A DNA stretch of 50,422 nt from Phaeoceros laevis. Its lineage: Eukaryota; Anthocerotophyta; Anthocerotopsida; Notothyladales. Below are positions 31,576-43,207 of this stretch, one piece after another. Under the pieces are notes generated by a model, which did no database searches, was not told where the DNA came from, and saw only the letters and a list, made by a program, of their open reading frames with translations. The DNA lies in the NCBI GenBank assembly GCA_049999765.1, contig JBNGIQ010009496.1, forward strand, positions 239,354 through 289,775, read 5' to 3'. Numbering within the stretch: the first letter of the stretch is position 1; each line of letters starts with the position of its first letter. Made by a program: the position numbers and the translations under genes.

Positions 31576-32451
31576 GCCAGGTTTGTGACAGCATGGCCAC
31601 GAAGGATGTGGTGACATGGACAGCGCTGATCGCCGGGTATGCACAGCAAGGTCTCGGCCAAGAGGCGCTTGTTGTGTGTGGACAAATGGAGGAGGCGGGC
31701 CTGAATTTGGCTAACGATGTTACTTTTGCTTGCCTTCTGAAGTCTTGTGCAAGCACTGGTCCCATACAGAAGGGCAGGGAGCTGCACTCAAAGATTGTCA
31801 AAAGAGGTCTGCTGGATGATGTAGTGGTGGGCACCTGCCTGGTCGACATGTATGCAAAATGTGGTGAGCTGGAAGATGCTCGCCAGGTTTTTGACAGCAT
31901 GGACACAAAGGATGTGGTGACATGGAATGCCCTGATCTCTGGGTATTCACATCAAGGACTCGGCCAAGAGGCGCTTGTTGTGTATGTACAAATGGAGAAG
32001 GCAGGCCTTATTTTGGCTGACCATGTTACTTGTATTTGCCTTCTGAAGGCGTGTGCAAGCACTAGTGCCTTGCAGAAGGGCAGGGAGCTGCACTCGGAGA
32101 TTGTCAAAAGAGGACTGCTGGATGATGTAGTGGTGGGTAACTGCCTGGTGGACATGTATGCAAAATGTGGTGAGCTGGAAGGTGCACGCCAGTTTTTTGA
32201 CAGCGTGGCCTCAAAGGATGTGGTGACGTGGACAGCGCTGATCGCCGGGTATGCACACAGCAACACAGCAAGGTCTCGGCCAAGAGGCGCTTGTTGTGTA
32301 TGGACAAATGGAGGAGGCGGGCCTGAATTTGGCTAACGATGTTACTTTTGCTTGCCTTCTGAAGGCTTGTGCAAGCACTGGTGCCTTGCAGAAGGGCAGG
32401 CAGCTTCACTCACAGATTATCAAAAGGTGGCACATGACAGACAAGCTTTAA
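31576..32451 (+). pseudogene. PPR fragment with a 10-nt frameshifting insertion
   Basis: PPR coding starts in mid-motif at about 31576 (gccaggttt...gacagcatg) and runs through SMATKDVVTWTALIAGYAQQ, GRELHSKIVKRGLLDD and a second ~303-bp unit. At about 32250 the third unit carries a 10-nt insertion made by duplication of cacagcaa, which throws the frame to a stop at 32336. The original frame resumes as QQGLGQEALVVYGQM and ends at ...QIIKRWHMTDKL (32451). There is no start, no E or DYW domain and no targeting leader. Its first and third units are nearly identical in DNA, so it is a recent duplication now decaying. Confidence 0.85.
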
Positions 32452-34218
32452 GGTTGCTGCCCTCACACACGTACGCCATCATTTTAGGTTCCTGGTCCTA
32501 CTGCTACATAGTGGAAGGGCATAAATCCACTCAACTCCCGAACTGTATTAGGCATCCCCCCCCCTTTCACCGGAAATCAGCGGGTTTCGAGCTTAAGTCC
32601 ATGCCATATGCACTGTTCCTGCCTGGTGTCCAGAAGGCCTTTCGAATTCACTCTGAAACTCAATGACATTCATCCTGTTCCACCATGACTCAGCGGTGAA
32701 CCCAGTGTCACAACCCTGGGCCCGAGACTATCGTTTAACACGTCCCGTTGATCAGCAGGTTGTCAAGTGTGCTTCACACCCCGAAGTTTCAGATCTGCTT
32801 GAGACAGCATTACATCTCAAAGGCAACAGGTCCGTGTCCTGAGTGCTCAGAGCCTCCGAACAGAGCTGCTCGATCACGAGGACCCGGTAGCTTGGAGACG
32901 TCCTCAGGACCTCTGGCATCCTGACTTGGTACTGCAGAGGGGCGTTCAAAATAATTTTGCAGCATCATACCATCCACCCTGCCTCACTTTAGTGACTGTA
33001 CCCAACTTTTCCACTACTTGATGATCACACTTTTGCCATGCATGTCGCTTGTTTCCATGCACTTCGATAAATGCACAGCAGCGTCTTTGGAGTGATCTAA
33101 GTAACATGCATATGCATTGTGCGTACATGCACGTGCAGGCTTTTTTCTTGAGCGCACCTGTTGCAGTAGAGAGTTGTGAATTGGGTGCAGTCAGTACATC
33201 GCAACTTCGAATTCAGCTCCTGCCGTTGGACAGTCCATCGTTTTGATAGGGTCTGTGAATGCCAGCTTTCTGTTTGGAGTTTGAGAACTTAAGAAACCAG
33301 AGCTTGAAGATCCAGATGACTGCTCTTGTCATTTGTTTCCTGCTTGTGCAAACGCCTCGACAGCAGGGTGAAACACGCGTCACCATGAATGAAACCATAG
33401 TCTGGACATGGTGACCTAATTTCTGGTGTCCAGGCAGTTTCTGAGTGGCTGGATAGTAAACGAGGCGTCAAGCTAGATCGTGTCCCTATCCTTCTTAGCC
33501 TTAGTTCGACCCTGGTTCTGCAACGTTTGCTGTCCAACGATCAATCATCGCTCTCGCTCCACGTTCTGTCCATAAACTTCGCTATCTTCGTAGGGGGTGG
33601 TTGGGAAGCAGCTGTCCAGAGTGCGCAGCGTCGTAGGTTCGAGTGCCGCTGCTAGGTGAAATCTCCTCCGCATGAACATCGCAGCAGACAAAACATTCAG
33701 ATTTTACTCAGCGCTCCTCCCTGGAACTAGGGTTTAGCCCGACGGAGCTTGTTTTCCACCAAGAGGTCTCTGCCTGTGTCAGGGAGCGCAGCAACAGTTT
33801 CGACCGCTCAAGGTGATGCAAACGCCTCGTTGAAGCTGACAGCTAGATTCCCTGCTTCGAGATGGAGTCTCCTATACCCTGCAGTGGTGTTTTGTAGCAG
33901 AGGCAACTGCCACGTGAAGGTCCTTGGCAATGGTGAGTAGTCCATTTGCATCTCGACAAGATTTTCCGGCAATCTCGCATTTGGCAAAATCACTCTGAGT
34001 TTAGTTTAGCCTTGTGTTTATCTGTTATGTATGTAATTCCCATACAGTACTGCTACGTGCTCACTGCTTCTTTGCTGATGGTGTATCTTTTTGCTTCTGC
34101 TGAGAGGCGTTGCCACGTTGCCAGACTTTGTGCAGGGTTGGTGTCAATAGAAGCAGACAGGAAATGCAAACACTCTTAAACCAATGCCTGCTTTTCCCCC
34201 AAGCAGTTGTTGACCTGT
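32452..34218. other. Long intergenic stretch, no gene supported
   Basis: About 1.8 kb with only short unrelated frames. There is a run of ten C at about 32547. The sequence near 33636 (gtaggttcgagtgcc) looks like a tRNA B box, but no tRNA fold surrounds it. Confidence 0.45.
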
Positions 34219-34458
34219 CTAGTGCCACATGCCTGCTTCCCGATAATGGTCAATCTTTGTCGATGCAAGAGGACTCAAGTCCCCAGGGTCCGCGGGTTCC
34301 TGGCCCAAAGAGGCCACGCATCTGCGTTTGCCTATGACGTCATGTCGTATAAGAGCATGCCTCCAATGCTTGCAAACCACAGAAAACCTAAGAGGCAGCT
34401 TTCGCACCACCTCCAACAACACGTCCTCCGGCAGACCGCTCCACAGTCCCGGATCCAT
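34219..34458 (-). pseudogene. Truncated F-box gene fragment
   Basis: From ATG 34458 the minus strand reads MDPGLWSGLPEDVLLEVVRK then LPLRFSVVCKHWRHALI, a clear F-box except that a few residues are missing in its middle (between KLPL and RFSVVCK). The frame ends 80 codons in, with no substrate-binding domain. It resembles the N-terminus of plant F-box/kelch genes and is the third F-box relic in the window. Whether a short protein is made is unknown. Confidence 0.6.
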
Positions 34459-34813
34459 TTGGTCAAAGGTCTGCGTGCAAACTCCCACCCTGCTCCCACT
34501 CAAACACTGTCAGGCACCATCCTGCGCACGCCATTGCTAGCAAGCTTGCTCACGCCGAGCTTCCCTGCACCCGCTTTGAACCTCTCATGAAACTTTCACG
34601 TTAACTGCCCTAGAATTCGTCCCAACTCCAGCCCGACGTCAACAACAAATTGGTTAAACCGTGCTTCGATTCATCAGGAATGCCAATGCATCAATGCCCC
34701 TGGTATTACGTTTCGGGACCGCAAAAGTGACGGATGCCTCCAGTGCGGAGAAACATGGCTATTCTTTCACTACAGTGATTACACTAAGCAAAACATTACA
34801 TGTATACACCTTC

Positions 34814-37083
34814 CTATTGAAGAGCTTGTACAAATGTGAGCAACGACTCTACGTCTCGCTGTTCGGAGGGATATTTTATGGCTTTTCCGCTGCCTTTAGG
34901 GAAAAACAAAATGGTGGGGAAGGTATTGAGCTGCAATTCTTGCTGTGAGTAGGCCTTGTTCTCGGCGTCGGCCCTGAACTTGCCAACCTGCCAACAAAAG
35001 AGAGGTGAGATAGCAGGTCCAGGAACTTGGCTGGAAGCTAAACAACTTGTTCAAAAGCGTAAACTGTGACTTACAAAAACATTGGACCCACTGAGCTGAT
35101 CCGCAACTTCGTTAAACGAGGACTCCATGGCCTGTTCGATGGAAGCAATACGAGCTGTCAGAAGATCAGCCAATCAGAAACTCAGAAAAACCTGAACACA
35201 GAGTGGCAAGCGACAAACCTGAGAAAAGGAACACCAGGGGGCGTAAAGTACTACAAGTCCCGACTTGTCTCGCTTCTCGGAACTTGCAAGTTCCTCGATT
35301 CCTGCTCTGTCAAACTTCACCACGTTGGTGGTGTTGAAAAGGTCTCGGAGCTGTGTTCCGTCTTCGCTTGGACTCTCTGTCTCCTGCAACTCCTCTATGT
35401 TTCCCTGTCATGCGTGACAAGACATCTGTAAGACCATGGTCCTTCACCTCCATTTTCACAGAGAACATGGCGATCGTGTTTCGAACTCCCTGGTCGGCTC
35501 CTCTGGTGCATACCTTGTGCAGACCACACTCTTTGGCCTTTGCATCCTCCCACCACCATCGCCCTTCGCGCTCATGCTGTCCTGGCAAAACTGACCTTGT
35601 GCACGGTTGACACCCAATTGAAACATAGCCCTGCACAGGTTCCACAGCTCCAGTCAGTACTCGTTCCCTCAATGAAAAATCAACCCATTCTAGCACTCAC
35701 TCCAGCCTGTAGACGATATCTGGGGTAGCAAACCTGAGAGTGCAACGCATTCACTGGCACATTCATTGTTCGCAAAAACCTCCAAACATCTGTGCCCTTA
35801 ACGCTGGTCAGAGGATTCCACTTGACGAGGCTCCCAGGACCACCATCTAGGCCTTCAAACACTGGGTCCACCTGCCAAATGCCACATACCGTCGGTTCCA
35901 AGCTAATAGCCCTAAACAAGCCGAACAAAGACATTGCAAACAAGCCCAGCCTCCCTGGAAACAAAACTACTCACTTGGACGACAGGCACATTCGCTCGAG
36001 TACCAGGAGACTGGTCCTTGCGCTGCCCAGTGATCCATGCCCGCAACCCCCTCAATGCTCGCTTGAGAGGCCGAACCTTACGGACTGCACAGCACTCTTG
36101 GTGCCCATCCTCGTAGAAGGAGAAGAGTCCCTTGGCCCTAACCAGCGCTTCTACTTCGGCAGCATCAGGAAACATGTACTGTATGTGGATGTTGTACCGC
36201 TTCTCTACCTCGGCAAACAACTCCAACGTCTCCGGGTTCAACCGACCGGTCTCGAGGCTGAAAACTCGGTAAGGCAGGCCGGTGAGGTGCGCGTACTCGA
36301 TGAGAGCCACATCTTCGGCTCCACTGGACGAATGAACACACAGGCTCAGCGGTGTCCACCAAGACAATATTTCCTTTCCAGCAAAAACAACTCTCTCCTG
36401 CAATACCAACTGGATGGAAATTGCATCCTCACCTGAAGGCAATCGCAATGTCGTGACCGAACAAAGACAGAGCCCTGCGCATAATCTCCAGAGGTGATGC
36501 TGTCGCAAGCTCATCCGCAATTTTCGCGTAGTCAACCGCGTCCTCTGCAAGCAGAAAAAAGGAATTGGTGACTCATTCCTCCACAACAACAATTCCCGCA
36601 GCTAGAAGAATGGCGGTAGGACTTACTGGCAGCAGGGCGGGCATCGGGGACAACGGTGGCAACGTTCACCACAACCTCCCCTCCTGCCCGTGCACGCACT
36701 CCTTGCCGCTGTGGAGCGGTCCCAAAGCTGGGAGCGGCAAAGCCTCTCCCAGCAGACTTAGTCCTCACATCCTGCTGCGACACACTTGCACCGCCAAACA
36801 GGCCTGCATCCACAGCCAGCAAAAATGCTAAGAAAATCTACCACCACGCATCCAGGCGCCGCAATTCATTCCCATTCCACAACCTCCTCTACATGGAATT
36901 CAACTCCAACTCCAAAATCCGATTCGCAAAGCACAGACCGAGCCGATGAGAGCATTCACAAGCAGTACCTCCGGCGGGAGCAGCAGCGAGGCGAACAGCG
37001 GCGGTGGCGGCCGGAGGAGCGGAGGCAGCAGGCCCCCGCAAGGCTGCAACTGCTCCTGCGGCGTCCACCAGAGCCAAAGCCAT
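34814..37083 (-). CDS. APR: Plastid adenosine 5'-phosphosulfate (APS) reductase
   Basis: Nine exons with consistent phases: 37083-36969, 36827-36627, 36544-36433, 36323-35975, 35871-35734, 35630-35514, 35404-35219, 35131-35075 and 34987-34814, giving 482 residues. An Ala/Arg-rich transit peptide ([17 protein letters not shown]) leads. The reductase core has [29 protein letters not shown], and both Fe-S cysteine pairs ([19 protein letters not shown]), plus the catalytic ECGLH. The C-terminal thioredoxin/glutaredoxin-like domain follows ([47 protein letters not shown]). It reduces APS to sulfite with glutathione, the key step of plastid sulfate assimilation. Oddity: the redox motif is CSFS (Cys402, Ser405), where Arabidopsis APR has CPFC. 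A copy of the leader exon lies at 31.3-31.6 kb. Confidence 0.95.
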
Positions 37084-37797
37084 TGCCTGCCGGACACTTG
37101 ATGGAGAAAAGGAGCTCTCACGAGGCTGACAGCAGGAGCGTGTTGGATTCGCGCAGTAGAGGCAGCAGGCTGAGAGAAAAAGGGACGTCTTGAGGTGCAG
37201 CAGGACTGGCGCTCCCCACCGCTACCAAGCCGAGACCGAGGCAACTCCTTTTAGTACATGAAGCTGAGCGCAGGGGTGGCTTCAGCTCTTGAAGGGGCGC
37301 GCTAGAAAAGCGTCCAGATACAGATGAGGATTTTGCACGGCGTGTGGCCGCCCCTCGTCCTTCCGTGGCTCCCACCACTACTGCTGCAGTTGCTGCTTCC
37401 ATGGCTGCTTGACGTCACCGCAGTTGCACCTTCCTTTCCCTCCACTCGAGCCCCGACCCCTGCTTCCGGGCCGCCCTGTTATCCGGTACACTCCAAGAAC
37501 ACGAATCTGTATCCAATAGTTTTACCAGCCTGATGCCACGTGTCATTGAAGGAGAGCTGTAGCTAAAAACTTTGGCGCACGTTGCCACCTGCCTATTTCT
37601 TTCTTCTTCATGCATTGGCTTGATCGCTTGATCAAAATTACTCTGTAGCTGTTGTGTGATTATCTTCACATCCGTACAGCCTGTGTGTAGGTTTATGCTG
37701 TCTAGACGTCTAGACGTGATAGAAATTACCTTCTCGCCATGCCCGCGAAAGGTGGTTTCTCCCCATCACCAGGTATGTGTCACGGCGCAGAGTGTAG

Positions 37798-40620
37798 ATG
37801 TGCCCCACCGCGAGGGTACTAGTAACTCCAACCACGTCGGTCCACCAGATTTGTCCTGCCTACTTCCATGGTCGTGTGCAAATTGGAAGCAGTGGCAGTT
37901 TCCCTGAGAAGAGAGACTTGAATGAGGCGATTGAAGCGTTGGGCCGTTTGGTCCAGCGAGGAACTTCCATTGACAACTCGGTTTTCTATGGGGTCCTCAG
38001 GAGGTGCACTGCACAGAAGGATCTGTTGCTTGGGAGCCGTGTGCATGCTCTTGCTGTCAAAAGTGGGTACGAGTCAAACGCATTTTTGGCTAACCACATC
38101 ATCCGGATGTATGCTTCTCACGGTAGATTGGAGGAAGCAATGCAGGTCTTTACCAAGGTGGCTGCACCAAACCGGTATATGTGGGCTGCCATTATCCTGG
38201 CACATGCTCGGCATGGGCAGCCCAGACAGGCTATCGAGCTGTACAGACAGCTGCGAGCTTCAACACCTGTGAAGCCAGACAGCCATATTCTTGTGGCAGT
38301 TCTGAAGGCTTGTGCAGCTGCCAAGGATCTGTCGTCTGGCAGGGAGGTTCATGCTGACGTCTTTCAAACCGGAGGTAAGACCAATATCATGGTGGGGAAC
38401 TGCTTGGTGGATATGTATGCGAAATGCGGGAGCCTGGAGGATGCTCGGAGGGTGTTTGACAATTTGCCAAGCAGAGATATTGTAACGTGGAATACCATGA
38501 CAGCTGGGTATGCTCAACATGGCCTTGGTCATGAGGCCCTGACTCTTTATGGCAGAATGCAGCAGGAGAGCTTCATTGCAGCTGATGCTGTAACATTTGT
38601 ATGCATCCTGCAAGCATGTGCCACCTTGACAAGTCTGCTCCAGGGGAAGCAGATTCATGAACAGATTTGTGAAAGGGGGCTGGAAGCTAATGTCGTTGTT
38701 GGCAATTCCCTTATAAATATGTATGCGAAGTGTGGGAGCTTAGATGATGCCCGTAAGGTGTTTGAGAATCTGCCCACCAGGGATGTTGTCACCTGGAATG
38801 CCATGATAGCTGGATATGCTAAGCATGGACTCGGTCAAGAAGCACTCGCTCTGTATGAGAGCATGCGACAAGAGGGCATGACTCCAGCTGATGCTGTCAC
38901 ATTTGTATGCCTCCTGCAGGCTTGCGGTAGTGAGGCAGCACTGGAGAAGGGCAAGGAAATCCACGCCCAAATTTCAAAGCTTGGATTGGTGGCCACGAAT
39001 TTATTTGTTGCCAATGCCCTTATTGACATGTACTCAAAGTGTGGAAGCTTGGACGATGCCCGCATGGTGTTTGACTCTCTCTTGTGCAAAGATGTGGTGA
39101 CCTGGACTACCATGATTGGGGCATTTGCTCAGCAGAGGCTGGGTGAAGACGCTCTTTCTTATTATAAGTGTATGAAACAGGAGGGCATCTTTCCGACCTG
39201 TCCAGTCACATTTGTTTGCCTGCTGCAAAGTTTTGCGAGCCTCGGAGCTCTTTGCCAGGGGAAGGAAATTCATGCTCAGATTCAGGAAAGAGGACTGGAA
39301 TATGATGTCATGGTTGGAACCTGTCTTGTGGACATGTATGCAAAGTGCCGAAGCTTAGACGATGCACGCAGGGTATTCAATAATCTGCCAACCAAAAGTG
39401 TGGTTACGTGGACTGCCATGATAGCAGGGTGTGCTCTAGCTGGACTGAATCAAGAGGCTCTTACTCTGTACAGAAATATGCAAGAGGAGGGCATCATCCC
39501 AACCAATCCGTCTACTTTCATAAGTCTCCTGCAAGCTTGTGGTAGTATGGCAGGACTGGAGAGGGGGAAGGAAATCCACAACGATATCATCAAATGTGGC
39601 CTACAGGCTATTGATATATGTCTGGCAAATACTCTTGTTGACATGTATGGTAAATGTGGTAGCATGATTGATGCGCAGCAGGTGTTTGATGCTGTCTACA
39701 CGAAAAACGTTGTGACATGGAATGCTTTGATTGTAGGGTATGCCCGCCAAGGGAAGAGTGAAGTTGTGTTTCAACAGTTCCACAGGATGAAGCAAGAGGG
39801 CATTCAACCGGACAGCATAACATTTCTTAGCATTCTTACTGTGTGCAGTCATGTGGGTCTACTGGAGGATGGTCAGGTGTATTTTGAAGCAATGAGAAGG
39901 GACTATGGCATCCCTGCAGCCATTCACCATTACACATGCCTGGTTGATCTGCTTGGTCGTGCAGGACATGTGCACAAGGCGGTCCAAATGGTGAAGATGA
40001 TGCCTTCTCCCGCCGATGGTGTGGTGTGGAAATGTGTGCTAGCTGCATGTCAAAAGTGGAAAGACGTGGAACTTGGAAGAGAGGCATTTGAATATGCAAT
40101 AAAGTTGGATGAGAGGGATGGGGCAGCCTATGTTTTGATGGCGAACATATACGCAGCTGCCCAAATGCAGGAGGCTGCCAACGAGATCCAGGCATTGAGA
40201 GTAAGAACACAAGCATGGAAGACGGCAGGACAAAGCTGGTGGACCGACACGGCTGGAGTTGTGCGTACCTTCACAGTTGGGGATACACAACAACATGAGT
40301 GGCAGCGCATTTTTGTAAACCTGAGATGCCTTTTCGATAAAATGAAAGGTGAAGGTTGTGTATCAAATGTAGATTGTGTGTTGCGCGATACACCTGATGA
40401 CGATAAGGAGCCTACCTTGTGTGGGCACAGCGAGAAGCTGGCGATTGCACTTTCTCTACACTTGAAATATCAATAGTGAAATGCGTGTGATAAACAAGTT
40501 ACCGTCAAACACTAGCATAGATCATTTCAACTTTTTCCAGGATGGGAAGTGCTCTTGTAGAACTTATTTCAGCTGTTTCTTACACTGTAGGCCAAAACCA
40601 AACCTCGTTCATTTTTCCTA
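37798..40620 (+). pseudogene. PLS-class PPR gene with decayed DYW domain (892-residue frame 37798-40476)
   Basis: From ATG 37798 an intronless 892-codon frame encodes a possible targeting leader, about six P-L-S triplets (MYAKCGSLEDARRVFDNLP, WNAMIAGYAKHGLGQEAL), the E motifs (HYTCLVDLLGRAGHVHKA) and a PG-box region with a WTD signature (GQSWWTDTAGVVRTFTVGD). The deaminase domain starts (LCGHSEKLAIAL) but stops at 40476. In another frame its end can still be read at about 40470-40575 (MRVINKLPSNTSIDHFNFFQ then DGKCSCRTYF). The stretch between, which should hold the second zinc site (CxxCH), is deleted. Without it this protein cannot deaminate alone, though it could still bind RNA and act with a partner. 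It may therefore be a live truncated factor rather than a dead gene. Confidence 0.75.
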
Positions 40621-40899
40621 GATTTCGATAACAAGGAGCGCTTTCCGTTTTCAGGCAGTTCTAAGTTCTAACCACTGACTGAGGTTTGTTACCGGGTCAA
40701 ATGGTCAAGAGTCAGGCTCAAGTCCACATTTATGTCTCATTGCCGCTGAACCCAAGTTAAAAAAAACTAGGAGCTAAGAGCACATCGGAGGAATCAACAG
40801 AGGGAGGTAAAACGCATGTGGTTTGCTGCCCACAAGAGTGCACTCCTCTGACAACTGGCCCGAGCTGCCACACTAGGCAAGTCATGAGCTGCTCTGCCA
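40621..40899. other. Intergenic, no gene seen
   Basis: About 280 bp between the convergent PPR and UTP11 3' ends; no frame or repeat stands out. Confidence 0.5.
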
Positions 40900-42290
40900 T
40901 TACTTTTTGCGTTCCTGCCGCCATTTGTATACAGGTCCTTCGGCTGAGCCGACCACTTCATCATCCTTTAGTTTCCTTTTTCTCCCTTTACCCTGACAGT
41001 CGAGAAAAGCTCACTGGTCAGTTAGGCAGCACATAAGCAGAGCAGACTCTGTCTCTGCACACAGGGCTTATCCATGTATGTAATACAAAAAAAGAAGCTC
41101 ACCATTAGCTCCTTTTGCATCATCATTGTTGCAACTATACCCTTTAACTTCTCTGCCCGCTCATTGCGCATGTCCAACTGTCGATACGCAGATTTCCTTG
41201 CCCTGCACTCGTAACTGTCAAGTAAACCGGTGATTCATAGCTGTCGTCAGACATTGCCAGCAACTGGTTTCCCCGAATGACACACCTCTTGATTTTTCTT
41301 GGAAGATGACTTTCGTCGGCAGCATTCACCTGCCTGTTTGCAAGAGCTGGTCTCATCTCCTTTGCCTCCTCTCTGCAGTCAGGTAATTCATGTAAATCCT
41401 TACCATGCTAGACTAGCAAGCTTTGCACCATTCACGAAACAGAAACGACAGTGCTGCAGTACCTGTGCTCTGCAAAGTATATGTGTTTACCAGCCGGAGC
41501 TTGTGTAGTGGAATGAAGAACAGCACGTAGCGAATCTGCTTTCTGCGCAGGAAGCATTCAGGTAAAAACTCCTGTCAAAGAAGCACAGATAGAGAGCAGG
41601 GATAAAAGAGAGCACCTTCTTTTCTATCTGTGCCTTGTTCAGGACGTATTTGATGTCCTGGGTTTTCATCAACTGAAGCTCTTCTTGGGTGTAAGTCTTT
41701 CCTTGATCTCTGCACAGACCAGTGTCAAATCCCACGATGGTGAACTTGATTATCAAACACGCATAAGCTCCGTACGCCAACAAAATCCTTGACACGGAAT
41801 GAATGCCCTTACTTGGGCCGATGTATTCCTCCCACACTTTTGGACTTGATCATTCCAAAGTAGAACTCATCAGGGTTTCTCTTGGCAGCCTTCTGCCTCA
41901 GTGTCTGAATCGCCAAACCCAATGCACACGTTAGGTACTGGCTATTTCTCTTTCACGACAAATTCGAGGATCCCACCAGCGTCACCTGAATAGCATCCTC
42001 TTTCTTGTGGAAATCCTTCGCTCGGAGGATATAATCCTTGTGTTTCTCCAACAACCCTAACCTTGATCTCCCTGCCCTGCAAGTGGTGGCAAATATCAGC
42101 GTTCCAGCTCCAAGGCATTGCATAGTTTACAGCTGAAAAATCCCTACCCAATTCTGAAAGCTACGGTGCAGACATTCCCTAAGGACAGACAAATGGGACA
42201 TGCGAAGCCGAAGGCCGGAAGGCTGGAGACTTACGGCTGAGCACGCTCCTTGTGCGTCCTCCTTTTGACTGCATTCCGCAACGACGACAT
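40900..42290 (-). CDS. UTP11: UTP11-like U3 snoRNP component
   Basis: A multi-exon minus-strand gene. Exon 1 (42290-42235) reads MSSLRNAVKRRTHKERAQP; exon 2 (42076-41986) LGLLEKHKDYILRAKDFHKK; then RNPDEFYFGMIKSKSVGGIH (ending 41813); then TYTQEELQLMKTQDIKYVLN; then LHSTTQAPAGKHIYFAEHR; then AKEMRPALANRQ and LPRKIKR; then YRQLDMRNERAEKLKGIVAT; and finally GKGRKRKLKDDEVV with VYKWRQERKK before the stop at 40900. This matches UTP11 along its length. UTP11 is part of the small-subunit processome in the nucleolus and is needed for 18S rRNA maturation. It appears complete. The start is 367 bp from the divergent FES1-like gene. Confidence 0.93.
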
Positions 42291-42657
42291 GGCTGCCGGC
42301 TGAAACCGCAATCAATCAGGTGACTTCGCAGTCAGCTTCACTCACTACCAACAGAGCGCCAAATTTACGCTTGAGCCTTCAACGTTGACACTCGGGTCCA
42401 AGTCTCGCAAAAGACTTGTTGGTCACAGTAATACCATGTATCGGAGCCTTTCTACTTCATATATAGACTAACTGCCACGCAGTAGCTCTCGGTTACTTCA
42501 TGTACGTCCTCAGCCGACAACGCCGCGCATGTTGCCGACAAGAGCGCGTCCGTCGTGAGACTCAGTCCGGTCAATCTGATGAATAGACTTACCCTTGGGT
42601 TTGTGAGCCTTGGATTGAACGCTACGGCTCACAACGTGACCTGATCTACGGCGTCTC
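42291..42657. promoter_or_regulatory. Divergent promoter region, UTP11 / FES1-like
   Basis: The two start codons point away from each other across 367 bp, so both promoters lie here. I see no further feature. Confidence 0.4.
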
Positions 42658-43207
42658 ATGGCTGCGGAGGGACCCGACTGGCAGGGCTTACTGAAGTGGA
42701 GTCTTGCGCACAGCGACGGTACGCGTCCCGCTCGTCAGCTTAGGTGATGTTATGATCTTAAGAGCTGGGCTCTAAGCTGTCTCCTGCTTGGCGTCGTTCA
42801 TCAATCCGTTACAATGCGGGGGCTTGGGGCTGCACAGCCGCCCCTCCTTGTAAGCTCTTATGCAATTGACACGCAGTTGCATCCTGATGTCACAGTGAAG
42901 CTGACAGAAAATGGTTTACCGAGGCGCTACAGTCACAAACTCTTGACTCTATCCAGCGTATGAAGGAAATTAGCATGGTTATGCAGATACCTCCCCAAGT
43001 CCTCGAGTCTCAGGGTGTGACAGTTGAAGAACTGGAAGGTGCAACTCAGTCACCTTGATGTCTCTCTGTGACCGTCGATTTGGCAGGTCAGAAGTGCAGC
43101 AGGTGGGCACATTTCAAGCTTTGTGGGATTCAATTAAAGTGGGAGCTGGTGTGCAGGGATGCTTAAAGAGCTACAAGAGCATGTGGAGTCGATTGATATG
43201 GCCAACG
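42658..43207 (+). pseudogene. FES1-like Hsp70 nucleotide-exchange factor, N-terminal domain only
   Basis: Three phase-consistent exons are visible: 42658-42743 (MAAEGPDWQGLLKWSLAHSD, GTRPARQL), 42908-43038 (RKWFTEALQSQTLDSIQRMK, EISMVMQ) and 43157-43207 (GMLKELQEHVESIDMAN). They match the N-terminal Fes1 domain of plant FES1A, a cytosolic factor that releases ADP from Hsp70 and protects it during heat stress. The armadillo repeats that grip the Hsp70 lobe should follow, but I find none between 43208 and 44386. Either the gene is truncated by rearrangement or its remaining exons were lost. The N-terminal exons themselves carry no stops. Confidence 0.75.

Noticed and set aside
33590-33660. tRNA-like B box (gtaggttcgagtgcc)
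   Set aside because: No acceptor stem, anticodon arm or A box fits around it; chance match.
35792-36436. Long plus-strand frame of 214 codons
   Set aside because: It lies antisense to APS reductase exons 4-5 and has no recognisable content.
36786-37193. Plus-strand frame rich in Arg and Gln
   Set aside because: Antisense of the GC-rich APS reductase leader exon; its composition follows from the Ala-rich transit peptide.
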